Part shown: positions 44,250 through 54,135 of the stretch, piece after piece | How positions within the stretch are numbered: the first letter of the stretch is position 1 | Layout: the number at the start of each line of letters is the position of its first letter | From: Paludibacteraceae bacterium | GTDB lineage: Bacteria > Bacteroidota > Bacteroidia > Bacteroidales > Paludibacteraceae | DNA length: 62,851 bases | Reading direction: 5' to 3' | Assembly: GCA_017647145.1 (NCBI GenBank) | Contig: JAGCLD010000014.1 | Span: 1 to 62,851, forward strand | Made by a program: the position numbers and the translations under genes | Notes under the pieces: generated by a model | Seen by the model: only the letters and a program-made list of their open reading frames with translations | Told to the model about the DNA's origin: nothing | Databases searched by the model: none

Positions 44250-45740
44250 TTACAATGTAACACCGGTCTTAAAGATAGCTATTTCTCTGTAGCCTTTCTT
44301 TTCATTATTCACCCATTCACCACTTGCCACGCTGATGACATAGTCAATGAAACGACGGCAAGCATCTTCCATACTTTCATTTTCCACAATAGTTCCGGCA
44401 TTAAAGTCAATCCATGTTGGCTTATTAGCCGCCAAAGTAGAGTTAGTAGATATCTTCATGGTTGGTACATAGGTGCCAAACGGTGTGCCACGTCCTGTAG
44501 TGAAAAGCACCATGTGACATCCTGCAGAAGCAAGAGCAGTAGAAGCCACCAAGTCGTTACCGGGTGCTGAAAGCAGACTCAGCCCTTTCACTTGCAGACG
44601 TTCGCCATAAGGCAACACTCCTACAACAGGGGCTTTACCACACTTCTGAGTACAGCCAAGTGCTTTTTCTTCCAAAGTAGAGATACCGCCGGCCTTATTA
44701 CCCGGAGATGGATTTTCACCCACTGGTTCACCATGAGAGAGGAAGTATTCTTTAAAGTCGTTGATAAGAGAAACTGTTTGGCGGAACAAACCTTCGTTTT
44801 CGCAACGGTTCATCAAGATGGTTTCTGCTCCAAACATTTCAGGCACTTCGGTGAGGATGGTGGTTCCTCCTTGTGCAATGAGGTAGTCTGAGAACACTCC
44901 CAATAGAGGATTAGCAGTGATACCGGAGAAACCGTCAGAGCCTCCACACTTTAATCCCACACGCAATTCGCTCAGTGGCACTTCTTCACGACTGTCTTGC
45001 TTTGCTTTATTATAGAGTTCGCGCAAGAGTTTCATGCCATATTCCACTTCATCGCCCTCAATCTTTTGAGATACCATAAAGCGTACGCGGTCTTTATTGT
45101 AATCGCCACAGAATTGTTCAAAGACATCCGGTTGGTTATTCTCACAACCCAAGCCCACAACAAGCACTGCTCCTGCATTGGGATGAAGCACCATATCGCG
45201 GAGAATTTTCTTTGTGTTTTCATGGTCATCACCCAACTGAGAGCAACCATAGTTGTGAGGGAATGCTACGATAGCATCTACGCCTTCGCTTTTTGTTTCT
45301 TCACGCAAGCGTTCAGCCAATTGATTAACGATACCATTCACACAACCCACCGTAGGGATAATCCACACCTCATTACGGATACCCACCTCACCATTCGGAC
45401 GACGATAGCCTTTGAATGTTCTTTGTTCATTGAGGATATCCAATGTAGGATTTACCGGGCTATAGGTATAGTCCAAGAGTCCGGCAAGATTAGTTTTGAT
45501 ATTGTTTTCATTCATCCATTCTCCACAAGGTACAGCCTTAGTGGCGTGACCAATAGGATAACCATATTTGATAACATTTTCGCCTTCTGAGAAATCTTTC
45601 AAGGCAATTTTATGTCCTGCAGGGACATCGGCGAGCAATACAATTTCACGTCCGTCCACTTGAATGCGCGCACCCGCTTTTTGGGCTGTTATAGCTACTG
45701 CTACATTGTCAGCCAGATTGATTTTCAGGATTTCAGTCAT
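44250..45740 (-). CDS. uxaA: Altronate dehydratase
   Basis: Converts D-altronate to 2-keto-3-deoxygluconate in galacturonate breakdown. 496 residues, the length of the one-piece UxaA: N-terminal SAF-like part (GHKIALKDFSEGE, YGYPIGHA) followed by the catalytic part with VGCVNGIVNQLAERL, FPHNYGCSQLGDDHENT and GLKCGGSDGFSGITANP. It follows uxaB by 158 bases that include a terminator, so expression may be partly independent or reduced. Confidence 0.93.
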   Translation of the reverse strand: MTEILKINLADNVAVAITAQKAGARIQVDGREIVLLADVPAGHKIALKDFSEGENVIKYGYPIGHATKAVPCGEWMNENNIKTNLAGLLDYTYSPVNPTLDILNEQRTFKGYRRPNGEVGIRNEVWIIPTVGCVNGIVNQLAERLREETKSEGVDAIVAFPHNYGCSQLGDDHENTKKILRDMVLHPNAGAVLVVGLGCENNQPDVFEQFCGDYNKDRVRFMVSQKIEGDEVEYGMKLLRELYNKAKQDSREEVPLSELRVGLKCGGSDGFSGITANPLLGVFSDYLIAQGGTTILTEVPEMFGAETILMNRCENEGLFRQTVSLINDFKEYFLSHGEPVGENPSPGNKAGGISTLEEKALGCTQKCGKAPVVGVLPYGERLQVKGLSLLSAPGNDLVASTALASAGCHMVLFTTGRGTPFGTYVPTMKISTNSTLAANKPTWIDFNAGTIVENESMEDACRRFIDYVISVASGEWVNNEKKGYREIAIFKTGVTL

Positions 45741-45845
45741 ATTATTTCTTTTAAAAAAATCAATGCTATAAATTCACAGATTAACTTTAAGGTTGAAAAG
45801 ATTGAGTCATCCGAAGGATAGCCCTATATTTATACTCTTCTCATG

Positions 45846-45887
45846 AATAAAAAAGGTGTACTAAACCCTTTTCAGCACACCTTTTTT
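45846..45887 (-). terminator. Terminator between uxaB and uxaA
   Basis: On the minus strand AAAGGTGTGCT pairs with AGTACACCTTT (one G-U), followed by T residues. It would lower uxaA relative to uxaB unless read through. Confidence 0.75.
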
Positions 45888-45898
45888 GTGTTTATCAA

Positions 45899-47365
45899 TT
45901 AAAGAATAGATTTCACAGTTTCGAGCATACCTTTTTCTTGGATGCTATTGAGGAAGCCATGTACCATATCGGTGAGTCCCGGAATTTCGTTCAAGTTGCA
46001 TTGTGATTCTTTCCAGATTACGTCAGTTGCACCAAGTACTCCTTCTGTCACTTTACGAGTGTCACCTGTAGCCCACAATTGTTTGAGTAAGTCCATGATT
46101 TCTTGTGCATCGTTAGGTACGATTTCAGCGCCATCTTCACGCACACCACCTTTGTAGTAAGTGATGATAGCAGCAAGTCCGAGTGCCAATCCCTTAGGTA
46201 ACTCACCTTTGCGTTCCAAGTATGTTTTCAAACCAGGAAGGTCACGAGTTTCAAATTTAGGGAATGAGTTGAGCATGATGCTTGTTACTGCATGGTCAAC
46301 AAACGGATTATTGAAGCGTTCCAATACATCGTGAGCGAATTGTTTGAGTTCGTCCATTGGAAGGTTGAGTGTTTGCATCAATTCGTCATACATCACTTTG
46401 TGAATGTATTGTCCCACTACTTCGTGTTGGCATGCATCACGCACAATGTTTACGCCACTGAGGAATGCAACCGGAGAAAGAACTGTGTGAGGTCCGTTCA
46501 GGAGCGTCACTTTTCTTTCATGATAAGGCGCTTCACTTGGCACAAACAAAACATTCAATCCTGCTTGGTTAGCTGGGAATTCAGCAGCCAAGGCTTCTAA
46601 AGAAATGTTTTCTGCAGCCTCGATAACCCACAAATGGAAGATTTCTGCTTGCACCACCAAGTTATCATCATAATCCAATTTCGCCTTGATAGCATCGATT
46701 TCTTTGCGTGGGAATCCTGGTACAATTCGGTCAACCAAAGTAGCACATACATAGCAATAGTTAGTGAACCATGCTTTAAAGTCTTCTGGCAATTGCCACA
46801 AGTCGATGTATTGATAAATACATTCTTTGAGTTTATGTCCATTGAGGAAAATCAATTCACATGGGAAGATAATCAAACCTTTGTCTGGAGCGCCATTGAA
46901 TGTTTTGTAGCGGTGATAGAGCAATTGAGTTAATTTGCCCGGATAAGAAGCAGCGGGAGCATCATCCAATTTACATGTTGGGTCAAAGGCTATACCAGCT
47001 TCTGTAGTGTTAGAAATTACAAAACGGATTTCAGGTTGTTCTGCCAATTTTACGAACTCATCATGTTGGCTATAAGGATTTAAAGCACGACTGATTACAT
47101 CAATCATTTCCAAGCTATTGACAGTTTCACCTTTATCAATACCTTGCAAGTTAACATGATACAAATCATCTTGTGCATTCAACATATCGACCATTCCCTT
47201 GTCAATAGGTTGCACCACCACTACACTACCGTTAAAGTTGGTTTTCTTATCCATGTTCCATACAATCCAATCCACAAATGCACGCAAGAAGTTACCTTCA
47301 CCAAATTGGATAATGCGCTCTGGGCGCTCTGCCTTAACGGCTGTTTGTTTGTTTAATGCTTTCAT
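45899..47365 (-). CDS. uxaB: Tagaturonate reductase (altronate oxidoreductase)
   Basis: Reduces tagaturonate to altronate with NADH. 488 residues of the mannitol/altronate dehydrogenase family: N-terminal IIQFGEGNFLRAFVDW nucleotide-binding stretch, NTTEAGIAFD, FPCELI-x-x-NG and CVTSIMLNSFPKF-like blocks. Lies 24 bases after the LacI-type regulator and upstream of uxaA, forming the galacturonate-to-KDG segment; the isomerase uxaC is not in the window. Confidence 0.93.
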   Translation of the reverse strand: MKALNKQTAVKAERPERIIQFGEGNFLRAFVDWIVWNMDKKTNFNGSVVVVQPIDKGMVDMLNAQDDLYHVNLQGIDKGETVNSLEMIDVISRALNPYSQHDEFVKLAEQPEIRFVISNTTEAGIAFDPTCKLDDAPAASYPGKLTQLLYHRYKTFNGAPDKGLIIFPCELIFLNGHKLKECIYQYIDLWQLPEDFKAWFTNYCYVCATLVDRIVPGFPRKEIDAIKAKLDYDDNLVVQAEIFHLWVIEAAENISLEALAAEFPANQAGLNVLFVPSEAPYHERKVTLLNGPHTVLSPVAFLSGVNIVRDACQHEVVGQYIHKVMYDELMQTLNLPMDELKQFAHDVLERFNNPFVDHAVTSIMLNSFPKFETRDLPGLKTYLERKGELPKGLALGLAAIITYYKGGVREDGAEIVPNDAQEIMDLLKQLWATGDTRKVTEGVLGATDVIWKESQCNLNEIPGLTDMVHGFLNSIQEKGMLETVKSIL

Positions 47366-47389
47366 CTTTAATAAATATTTAAGTTGTTT

Positions 47390-48463
47390 TTAAGATTCAA
47401 ACGTATGATAATAATCTATATTTTCCTTCATCAAGATATCTATCGGCATATAGTTGACACGCTGCACAGGCTGTTTCAATATCACATTACGACACAAGTC
47501 ACGCAACACCAAATACGCCTGTCGTTCCGGACACTGAGCAATCAGAAAGTTCACCACTCCCTGACGAAGATAATCCACATTCTTCTCCAATAAGTCATAT
47601 CCAATCATGCGAATGTCACTCCTCATACAAGCCGAAACACTCTGCGCCAAGCGATGCACCTTTGAATTAAAAGTAATCACAGCCCGTAGAGCAGGTGAAC
47701 TTGCCACATACTCATTCAACTCAAAACATCCTGCATCCGTTTCATCATCATCCACCAAAAGCGTTTTGACTTCATAATGTTGAAGCAGTGCATTTTCTTC
47801 CATATACTGTATAAATCCCTCATGACGACTTCTCGTTTGGTTCGAGATATCCTCACCTGCACGGCGCATTCGCACCAATAAAATCTCTGACCCTTTGGGC
47901 AAATCACCAAGCAAGAGTTTTGCCGCTATCCATCCACTCTGAAAAGAATGCTGTCCATAATAACTCACAAAATGTTCATCTTCCACCATGGAATCAACAA
48001 ACGAATACGGAATACCGGCTTCATACAACCTGCCAATCAAACGCATCGTTTCTTGAGTGAAAGTAGGTACTATAACCACACCATCCGGACCACTCTCCAA
48101 CAGACGATCACCCTCACAACGGTAAGAGTCACGATCAAACTGATCATAATAATACGGCTCAATCAGCACATTTAAATCAGCAAACTCATTCACCGCTTGC
48201 GCTATACCTTGCTCTACCTTATCCCAATAATCACCCTGAACATGGCAAGGCATCAAGAAAACAAAACGAAACTGACGCTTGATAGCCAATGTACGCGCAT
48301 ATATATTCGGACGATAGTTAAGTTCCGCCAGAGCCAGCTCCACAGCAGTCCTACTCTTAGCCGACACCTCACCCCGATTATGCAACACACGATCCACCGT
48401 TCCTTCCGAAACACCGGCACGTTGAGCAATATCCTTAATGCGTATTTTTGTACTCTTTTCCAT
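47390..48463 (-). CDS. LacI family transcriptional regulator of the uxa operon
   Basis: 357 residues: LacI helix-turn-helix IRIKDIAQRAGVSEGTVDRVLHNRGEVS at the N-terminus, hinge LNYRPNIYARTLA, then a periplasmic-binding-protein-like sensor domain. The frame extends upstream to 48700, but I start at 48463 because the helix-turn-helix begins there and the promoter at 48505 lies inside the longer frame. A perfect 18-bp palindrome at the start of its own transcript is the likely operator, so it probably represses itself and uxaBA until a hexuronate-derived inducer appears. Confidence 0.88.
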   Translation of the reverse strand: MEKSTKIRIKDIAQRAGVSEGTVDRVLHNRGEVSAKSRTAVELALAELNYRPNIYARTLAIKRQFRFVFLMPCHVQGDYWDKVEQGIAQAVNEFADLNVLIEPYYYDQFDRDSYRCEGDRLLESGPDGVVIVPTFTQETMRLIGRLYEAGIPYSFVDSMVEDEHFVSYYGQHSFQSGWIAAKLLLGDLPKGSEILLVRMRRAGEDISNQTRSRHEGFIQYMEENALLQHYEVKTLLVDDDETDAGCFELNEYVASSPALRAVITFNSKVHRLAQSVSACMRSDIRMIGYDLLEKNVDYLRQGVVNFLIAQCPERQAYLVLRDLCRNVILKQPVQRVNYMPIDILMKENIDYYHTFES

Positions 48464-48477
48464 TGGCTTAATCGTAC

Positions 48478-48495
48478 TCCGTGTGCGCACACGGA
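48478..48495. promoter_or_regulatory. LacI-type operator, perfect 18-bp palindrome
   Basis: TCCGTGTGCGCACACGGA with a central CG, as in LacI-family operators. It starts about three bases after the predicted transcription start and 15 bases before the regulator ATG. Confidence 0.75.
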
Positions 48496-48504
48496 AACAG
48501 TTTG

Positions 48505-48534
48505 CAAAGATAGTGTTATTTTGGATATTTGCAA
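48505..48534 (-). promoter_or_regulatory. Promoter of the lacI-uxaB-uxaA operon
   Basis: On the minus strand TTG (48534-48532), 19 bases, TATCTTTG (48512-48505). Start near 48498. Confidence 0.65.
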
Positions 48535-48670
48535 GAAGAAAGCAAAATTTTTCACACAAGATTAAAAATATTAATCGAAACATAAGGACTGGGAAAAGAT
48601 ATTCATTGAATTTTCCGGTATTATCACTCCTAACCCTCACCCCTGCCTCAGGCACACACCTATCATCCCC

Positions 48671-48779
48671 GCGACCATCTCGCGACCATCTCGGGACCAC
48701 TACCTAGGATATAGATACAAAACAGATAGGAACTAGATAGGAACTAGATAGGAAGAAGATACTTTTACCCGACACCAAT
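48671..48779 (-). repeat. Composite 11-bp-period repeat, third copy
   Basis: GCGACCATCTC twice and GGGACCACTAC (48671-48703), then GATACAAAACAGATAGG and GATAGGAACTA units (48725-48752), then CTTTTACCCGACACCAAT (48762-48779). Read on the minus strand, the module order is 18-mer, TATCTAGTTCC units, TATCTGTTTTG, GGTCCCG/GGTCGCG units, as partly seen at 18338 and 36496. Confidence 0.8.
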
Positions 48780-48820
48780 GCTTAAAAATAAAACACATAA
48801 AAACATACACAACAGAAAGA

Positions 48821-48852
48821 TTTGCTCTTCCTATGAGATTTTAGTACTTTTG
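48821..48852 (+). promoter_or_regulatory. Promoter of dacB-birA
   Basis: TTTG at 48821-48824, 20 bases, TACTTTTG at 48845-48852. Confidence 0.6.
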
Positions 48853-48893
48853 TAAAAGAATAAAAACAACATCACACAGACACACAACAGAGA

Positions 48894-50315
48894 ATGAAAA
48901 CAAAACATATTGCAACCCTACTCATCTGCATAGTAAGCATCACCCTACAAGCACAAAACGCACTGCAAAACTTCTTAAATGAGCCAGCACTCAGACACGC
49001 CAACATCAGTTTTCTACTGCAAGACTCCCAGACAGGGAAAGCCATAAGCCAACACAATCCAAACACATTAGCCACCCCGGCATCTGTGACCAAACTATTC
49101 ACCACTGCCACTGCCCTCGAACTCTACGGGGGCGACTATCGATTTACCACCACATTAGAAACAGACGGCACTCTCCTACCCGACGGAACCCTACAAGGCA
49201 ATCTATACATTGTGGGAAGCGGAGACCCAACAATGGGTTCATTTAAACATGGCGACAGAAGTTTTCTCTTCACATGGCTCAAAAAAGTAAAGCAATACGG
49301 CATAAAAAGAATTGAAGGAAAGGTAATAGCCGACATTTCATTCTTCGACCCCGAAGCCATCAATGCACAATGGATATGGGAAGACATAGGCAACTACTAC
49401 GCACCGGGCATTTCTGCCCTATCCTACATGGACAACACACTACACATTCAGCTACAATCCGGACCCATAGGAACTACACCTAAGATCACCAAGGTAACCC
49501 CCGAAATAGATGGACTAGAATTTGAAAACCACCTAAAATGTACGCACGTCACTTTTGACAGCGCCTATGTACATGGCATCCCGCTACACAACAAGCGCTT
49601 TCTATTTGGCGCAATACCATCCAACAAGGGAGTATTCGGTCTCAAAGGCGACATCCCCAACCCGGCACTCCTATTAGCACAACACTTCACACAACTACTG
49701 CGAGAAGCAAGCGTGAATGTAACACAAGAAGCCGACTACACTTTCCGGCGTGACACCACACGCGAAGTGATATACACACATTATTCACCCTGTTTAAGAG
49801 ATATAGTCTGGGAAATCAACCAAAAAAGCAATAACCACTACGCTGAACATCTGTTTCGCCACTTAGGAAGTCAGATGGGAATACCCGCATCAGCCAACCA
49901 TTCTATAGCCACCATCAAATCCTATTGGAGAACCCGTATCTGGGATGACACCTACTTTATTGCCGACGGTTCGGGACTATCACCACTCAATGCCATTTCA
50001 GCAACCACCTTTGTACGCCTCATTCACTATATGACACAACAAAGCACACACAAAGAAGACTTCCTATATTCTCTACCCACAGCTGGAAAGAGCGGAACAT
50101 TAACCTCATTCCTAAGAGGCACATACTTAGAAGGACACCTACAAGCCAAAAGCGGAACCACACGACGCATAAAAAGTTATGGTGGCATTATACGAACTCC
50201 GGAAGGCAAAAACTACACCTTTGCCATCATAGTAAACAACGCAACATGCAGCCCACGCAACCTACAATACCTCATACAAAAACTACTTAAAGATGTTTGT
50301 AGCGAAAATAGATAG
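48894..50315 (+). CDS. dacB: D-alanyl-D-alanine carboxypeptidase/endopeptidase (PBP4 family)
   Basis: Periplasmic low-molecular-weight class C penicillin-binding protein that trims or cleaves peptidoglycan crosslinks. 473 residues; signal peptide cleaved near residue 20, active-site SVTK (Ser64, Lys67), SNN in QKSNNHYAEHL, and KSGT near residue 422. Overlaps birA by 23 bases. Confidence 0.92.
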   Translation: MKTKHIATLLICIVSITLQAQNALQNFLNEPALRHANISFLLQDSQTGKAISQHNPNTLATPASVTKLFTTATALELYGGDYRFTTTLETDGTLLPDGTLQGNLYIVGSGDPTMGSFKHGDRSFLFTWLKKVKQYGIKRIEGKVIADISFFDPEAINAQWIWEDIGNYYAPGISALSYMDNTLHIQLQSGPIGTTPKITKVTPEIDGLEFENHLKCTHVTFDSAYVHGIPLHNKRFLFGAIPSNKGVFGLKGDIPNPALLLAQHFTQLLREASVNVTQEADYTFRRDTTREVIYTHYSPCLRDIVWEINQKSNNHYAEHLFRHLGSQMGIPASANHSIATIKSYWRTRIWDDTYFIADGSGLSPLNAISATTFVRLIHYMTQQSTHKEDFLYSLPTAGKSGTLTSFLRGTYLEGHLQAKSGTTRRIKSYGGIIRTPEGKNYTFAIIVNNATCSPRNLQYLIQKLLKDVCSENR

Positions 50316-51009
50316 CACAAATTCCGCCCTTAGTAGCATGCTACAAGAGCAAGCACTGCCCGACGGATTCACCCTCTACACCTATCATCAAACACAAGGC
50401 AGAGGACAAAGAGGAAACCATTGGGAAAGCGAGCCGGGAAAAAACTTATTACTCAGCCTATTGATACGACCAATAGAATTGACCATTGACCAGAATTTCC
50501 TACTCTCAGAAGTAGTAGCATTGGCTGTAAAGAAAACATTAGACCAACACTGCAATGACATCAGCATCAAGTGGCCAAATGACATATACTGGAAAGACAA
50601 GAAAATAGCCGGAATTCTGATTGAAAACACATGGATGGGAAAGTATGTAAACACATGTATAGCAGGAATCGGACTCAACATCAATCAGACACATTTCCAT
50701 AGCGATGCCCCCAACCCTATCTCCCTCAAACAAATCACAGGGAAAGAACATGTACAAGAGAACATCCTAAAAGAACTACAGCAGAACATTGCGTTCTACA
50801 GAAAATATCTTCAAACAGCACCGGAAAAACTCCAAAAAAACTATCATGAAGCCCTCTACCGAAAAGAAGGCTTCCACCGGTATGAAGATAAAGACGGAAC
50901 ATTTTTAGCCAAAATAAAAGAAGTAAAGCCCGACGGACAACTCCTACTACTGACCACAAACAAGGAAGAAAAAGGCTATTATTTCAAAGAAGTAAAAATT
51001 GTGTCATAA
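50293..51009 (+). CDS. birA: Biotin-[acetyl-CoA-carboxylase] ligase
   Basis: Attaches biotin to the carboxyl carrier protein. 238 residues; QGRGQRGNHW and KWPNDIYWKDKKIAGILIE are the biotin/ATP-binding signatures. No N-terminal DNA-binding domain, so enzyme only. The long overlap with dacB indicates translation coupling. Confidence 0.93.
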   Translation: MFVAKIDSTNSALSSMLQEQALPDGFTLYTYHQTQGRGQRGNHWESEPGKNLLLSLLIRPIELTIDQNFLLSEVVALAVKKTLDQHCNDISIKWPNDIYWKDKKIAGILIENTWMGKYVNTCIAGIGLNINQTHFHSDAPNPISLKQITGKEHVQENILKELQQNIAFYRKYLQTAPEKLQKNYHEALYRKEGFHRYEDKDGTFLAKIKEVKPDGQLLLLTTNKEEKGYYFKEVKIVS

Positions 51010-51056
51010 CATCAAGTTTCTCACGGAGAAAACACACATATATCAATACTTTTACG

Positions 51057-51064
51057 TAACTTTG
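51057..51064 (+). promoter_or_regulatory. -7 promoter box of the TPR gene
   Basis: TAACTTTG, 28 bases before the ATG at 51093. Confidence 0.55.
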
Positions 51065-51092
51065 CCACATAAACAAGGAAGATAAATTACAA

Positions 51093-54000
51093 ATGAAAAA
51101 AATCATCGGATTATTATCGATAGTATGGATATGCACTATCCACCTTTCAGCACAACGTCCCTTCATCACACCAACAACTGACGAAAGCTACTTGAAAGGA
51201 AAAGAACTCTACGAACAACAAAAGTACGCAGAGGCCTACCACGTATTAAGCCAATCAGCAACAGAGGAGCACATGCTACCCCTATTCACAGAAGAAGACG
51301 AACTGTTGAAAACATTCTGCTCTTTTGAACTGAGACACAAGGACACAAAAGACCAAATAAAAGATTTTCTCCTACGCCATCCCTACACTCCATATAAGAG
51401 CACATTGCTATTTATGCAAGCATCCTTGATCACAGAAACAAAACGACCGGCTGCTGCGGCCGACCTATTTGCCAAAGTGGACAAGAATGAACTCTCCGCA
51501 CGCCACCAAGAAGACATGTTGTTCTACCAAGCATATGCACAATTAGCAGATGGAGACACCACTGCAGCCATGAATGGCTTCAAAGAAAGCATGGACAAAA
51601 AAAACCGCTATGAAATAGCATCAAAATACTATTACGCCTACACACTCTATGCAAAAAAAGAGTACACAAGAGCATTACCTCTGTTTCTCAGCATTGAAGA
51701 CAATCCACGCTATGACAATATAATCCCCTACTACATTACACAAATCTACTTTGCTCAAGGAGAATATGACCAAGTGAGCCAACGAGCAAAAGACCTGCTG
51801 AAACGCTTCCCTCAAAGCGACAACAATGCAGAACTACACCGCATGTTAGGAGAACTGTCATACACACAACAACAGTATGGTGAAGCCATCAAGCACTTAA
51901 CCCTATATGCCAAGGAAAAGAAATCACAACTCCAACGCAACAACATGTACATGCTTGGATTGTCATACTACCAACAAAAAGATTATAACAATGCTGTCAA
52001 GCATCTCACCAAAGTAACCACCACAGCAGACTTAATGACCGAAAATGCATATCTTCACATTGGAAATGCATATTTAAGACTCAACAACACAGAAAAAGCC
52101 AAGTTGGCTTTCAGTAATGCTGTGCGCACAAACTTTGACCCAGCCATACATGAAGAAGCCATGTTTAACTACGCACTGAGCTCCTATAAAGCCCAAGATA
52201 CATTTGGAGAAAATGTCAATGCTTTTGTCAACTTCATCACCCAATACCCTAAGTCCAAACACATAGAAAAAGCCTATGATTTATTTGGCGATGTACTACT
52301 AAAAACAAACAATCACGTAGAAGCCTACGAAGCGCTTTCTAAAGTAAATAGTAACGACAAGAGACTGACCGCACCGAAACACTACTTACTGTATCGCATG
52401 GGTGCTCTCTCCTACTCTAACAAAAAATGGAAAGAAGCAACAGACTACTTCCAACAAGCCATACAAACTTCACCAAAAGGAAAATATGTAACAGACTGTA
52501 TCTTTTGGGAAGGTGACTGCCAATACCGCATGGGGCAAGCACAAAAGGCCGAACAAAGCTGGAACAACTTCATACAACGCACAGATAGTAAAAACAACCC
52601 CAACTATAACATTGCACACTATGCATTGGGATATGCTTGCTTCACACAACAGAAATACACATCAGCACTCACGCATTTCCAGAACTACCTCAACACCAAG
52701 AGCAACGATAAAAAAAGAATAGCAGATACACAGAATCGTATAGGAGACTGCTACTTTCACGCACGCAATTTTGCAGATGCAGAAGCCCAATACGCAAAGG
52801 TAATCACAAGTGGAGAATCCGGTGCAGACTATGCTTCATATCAACGAGCATGCATATTAGGACTACTCAAGAAATATGACGACAAGATTCTCACATTGGA
52901 AAAATTAGTCAAAGGCTATCCAAAATCTGACTACGCCGATGATGCTCTCTATGAAATAGCACGCGCATACCTCATGAAAAACAACAATATGGCAGCCATC
53001 AACACATATGAACGCATCCTAGCAGGATATCCACATAGTGACCTTGTACGTCTGGCTGCATTGGAAATAGGTATGGTACAATCCGGATTAGGACAACACG
53101 AAAAAGCCATCGATGCATACAAGAAAGTTATCACCCTCTATCCCGGCAGTGAAGAATCATACACCGCATTGCAAGGCATCGAATCATCCTATGTCACACT
53201 CAATCGCATCAGCGACTACTTAGCATACACCAAAACATTGGGAACCATCATAACAGTGCCTTCAACAAACAAGGAAGACTCACTGACCTACATGGCTGCC
53301 GAACATCAGTTCATACAAGGAAACTTCAAAGAAGCAGCTAAAGGGTTAGAACAATACGTAGAACGTTTCTGCCCGGTAGGACGCTATTGTACACAAGCAT
53401 CATATTATCTTGCCACAAGCTATTACAACATCAATGACACACTCCATGCATTGGCTGCCTATGACAATCTCACACACATTGCCAACAATCCATACATAGA
53501 AGAGGCATACACACGTTGCGCAATGCTCAGTTATGACATACAACAATATGACTCAGCAAGAGTGTACTTCCAAGCATTACAAAAGATAGCCAACAGTACA
53601 GAAATCATCAATGCAGCACGCATAGGAACATTGCGTTGCAGTAACAAACTAAATGAATTCTCCACTACCATTGACTTGGCAGGACAAATCATCCAAGACA
53701 GTCAATCAGATGAAGAAATGCAAAAAGAAGCTCATTACACACGTGCTAAAGCTTACTTAAAACAAGAACAACCCATGCTGGCAACAGCCGACCTACAATA
53801 CCTAGCGAGCAACCTACAAACTGAGATGGGCGCCGAAGCCAAATATCTCTTAGCAGACATCCACTTCAAAGCGGGCGACTTGACTGCATCTGAAAACGAG
53901 ATAATGGACTTCGCAAGTAAAAATACGCCTCACCAATTCTGGCTGGCACGTAGCTTAGTATTATTAGCCGATATCAACATGAAGAATGGCGATGACTTCC

Positions 54001-54122
54001 AAGCAAAACAGTACTTATTGAGTCTTCAAAACAACTATACATCTAGCGAAGAAATCAACACATTGGTAGATGAACGTTTACAACTCATACAAGAAAGAGA
54101 AAAAGAAAGAATTGTAGAATAA
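51093..54122 (+). CDS. Large exported TPR-repeat protein
   Basis: 1009 residues; signal peptide cleaved near residue 21, then almost entirely tetratricopeptide repeats from about 30 to 1000, for example YYQQKDYNNAVKHLTKV and FHARNFADAEAQYAKV. Expected in the periplasm or on the outer-membrane inner face as a protein-binding scaffold. Thirteen bases before an outer-membrane barrel gene, so the two are probably a functional pair. Specific process unknown. Confidence 0.88.
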   Translation: MKKIIGLLSIVWICTIHLSAQRPFITPTTDESYLKGKELYEQQKYAEAYHVLSQSATEEHMLPLFTEEDELLKTFCSFELRHKDTKDQIKDFLLRHPYTPYKSTLLFMQASLITETKRPAAAADLFAKVDKNELSARHQEDMLFYQAYAQLADGDTTAAMNGFKESMDKKNRYEIASKYYYAYTLYAKKEYTRALPLFLSIEDNPRYDNIIPYYITQIYFAQGEYDQVSQRAKDLLKRFPQSDNNAELHRMLGELSYTQQQYGEAIKHLTLYAKEKKSQLQRNNMYMLGLSYYQQKDYNNAVKHLTKVTTTADLMTENAYLHIGNAYLRLNNTEKAKLAFSNAVRTNFDPAIHEEAMFNYALSSYKAQDTFGENVNAFVNFITQYPKSKHIEKAYDLFGDVLLKTNNHVEAYEALSKVNSNDKRLTAPKHYLLYRMGALSYSNKKWKEATDYFQQAIQTSPKGKYVTDCIFWEGDCQYRMGQAQKAEQSWNNFIQRTDSKNNPNYNIAHYALGYACFTQQKYTSALTHFQNYLNTKSNDKKRIADTQNRIGDCYFHARNFADAEAQYAKVITSGESGADYASYQRACILGLLKKYDDKILTLEKLVKGYPKSDYADDALYEIARAYLMKNNNMAAINTYERILAGYPHSDLVRLAALEIGMVQSGLGQHEKAIDAYKKVITLYPGSEESYTALQGIESSYVTLNRISDYLAYTKTLGTIITVPSTNKEDSLTYMAAEHQFIQGNFKEAAKGLEQYVERFCPVGRYCTQASYYLATSYYNINDTLHALAAYDNLTHIANNPYIEEAYTRCAMLSYDIQQYDSARVYFQALQKIANSTEIINAARIGTLRCSNKLNEFSTTIDLAGQIIQDSQSDEEMQKEAHYTRAKAYLKQEQPMLATADLQYLASNLQTEMGAEAKYLLADIHFKAGDLTASENEIMDFASKNTPHQFWLARSLVLLADINMKNGDDFQAKQYLLSLQNNYTSSEEINTLVDERLQLIQEREKERIVE

Positions 54123-54135
54123 TAACACCACGACA

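Noticed and set aside
48464-48700. N-terminal extension of the LacI regulator
   Set aside because: The extension contains the operator and promoter, and part of a dispersed repeat; the helix-turn-helix begins right at the internal Met.
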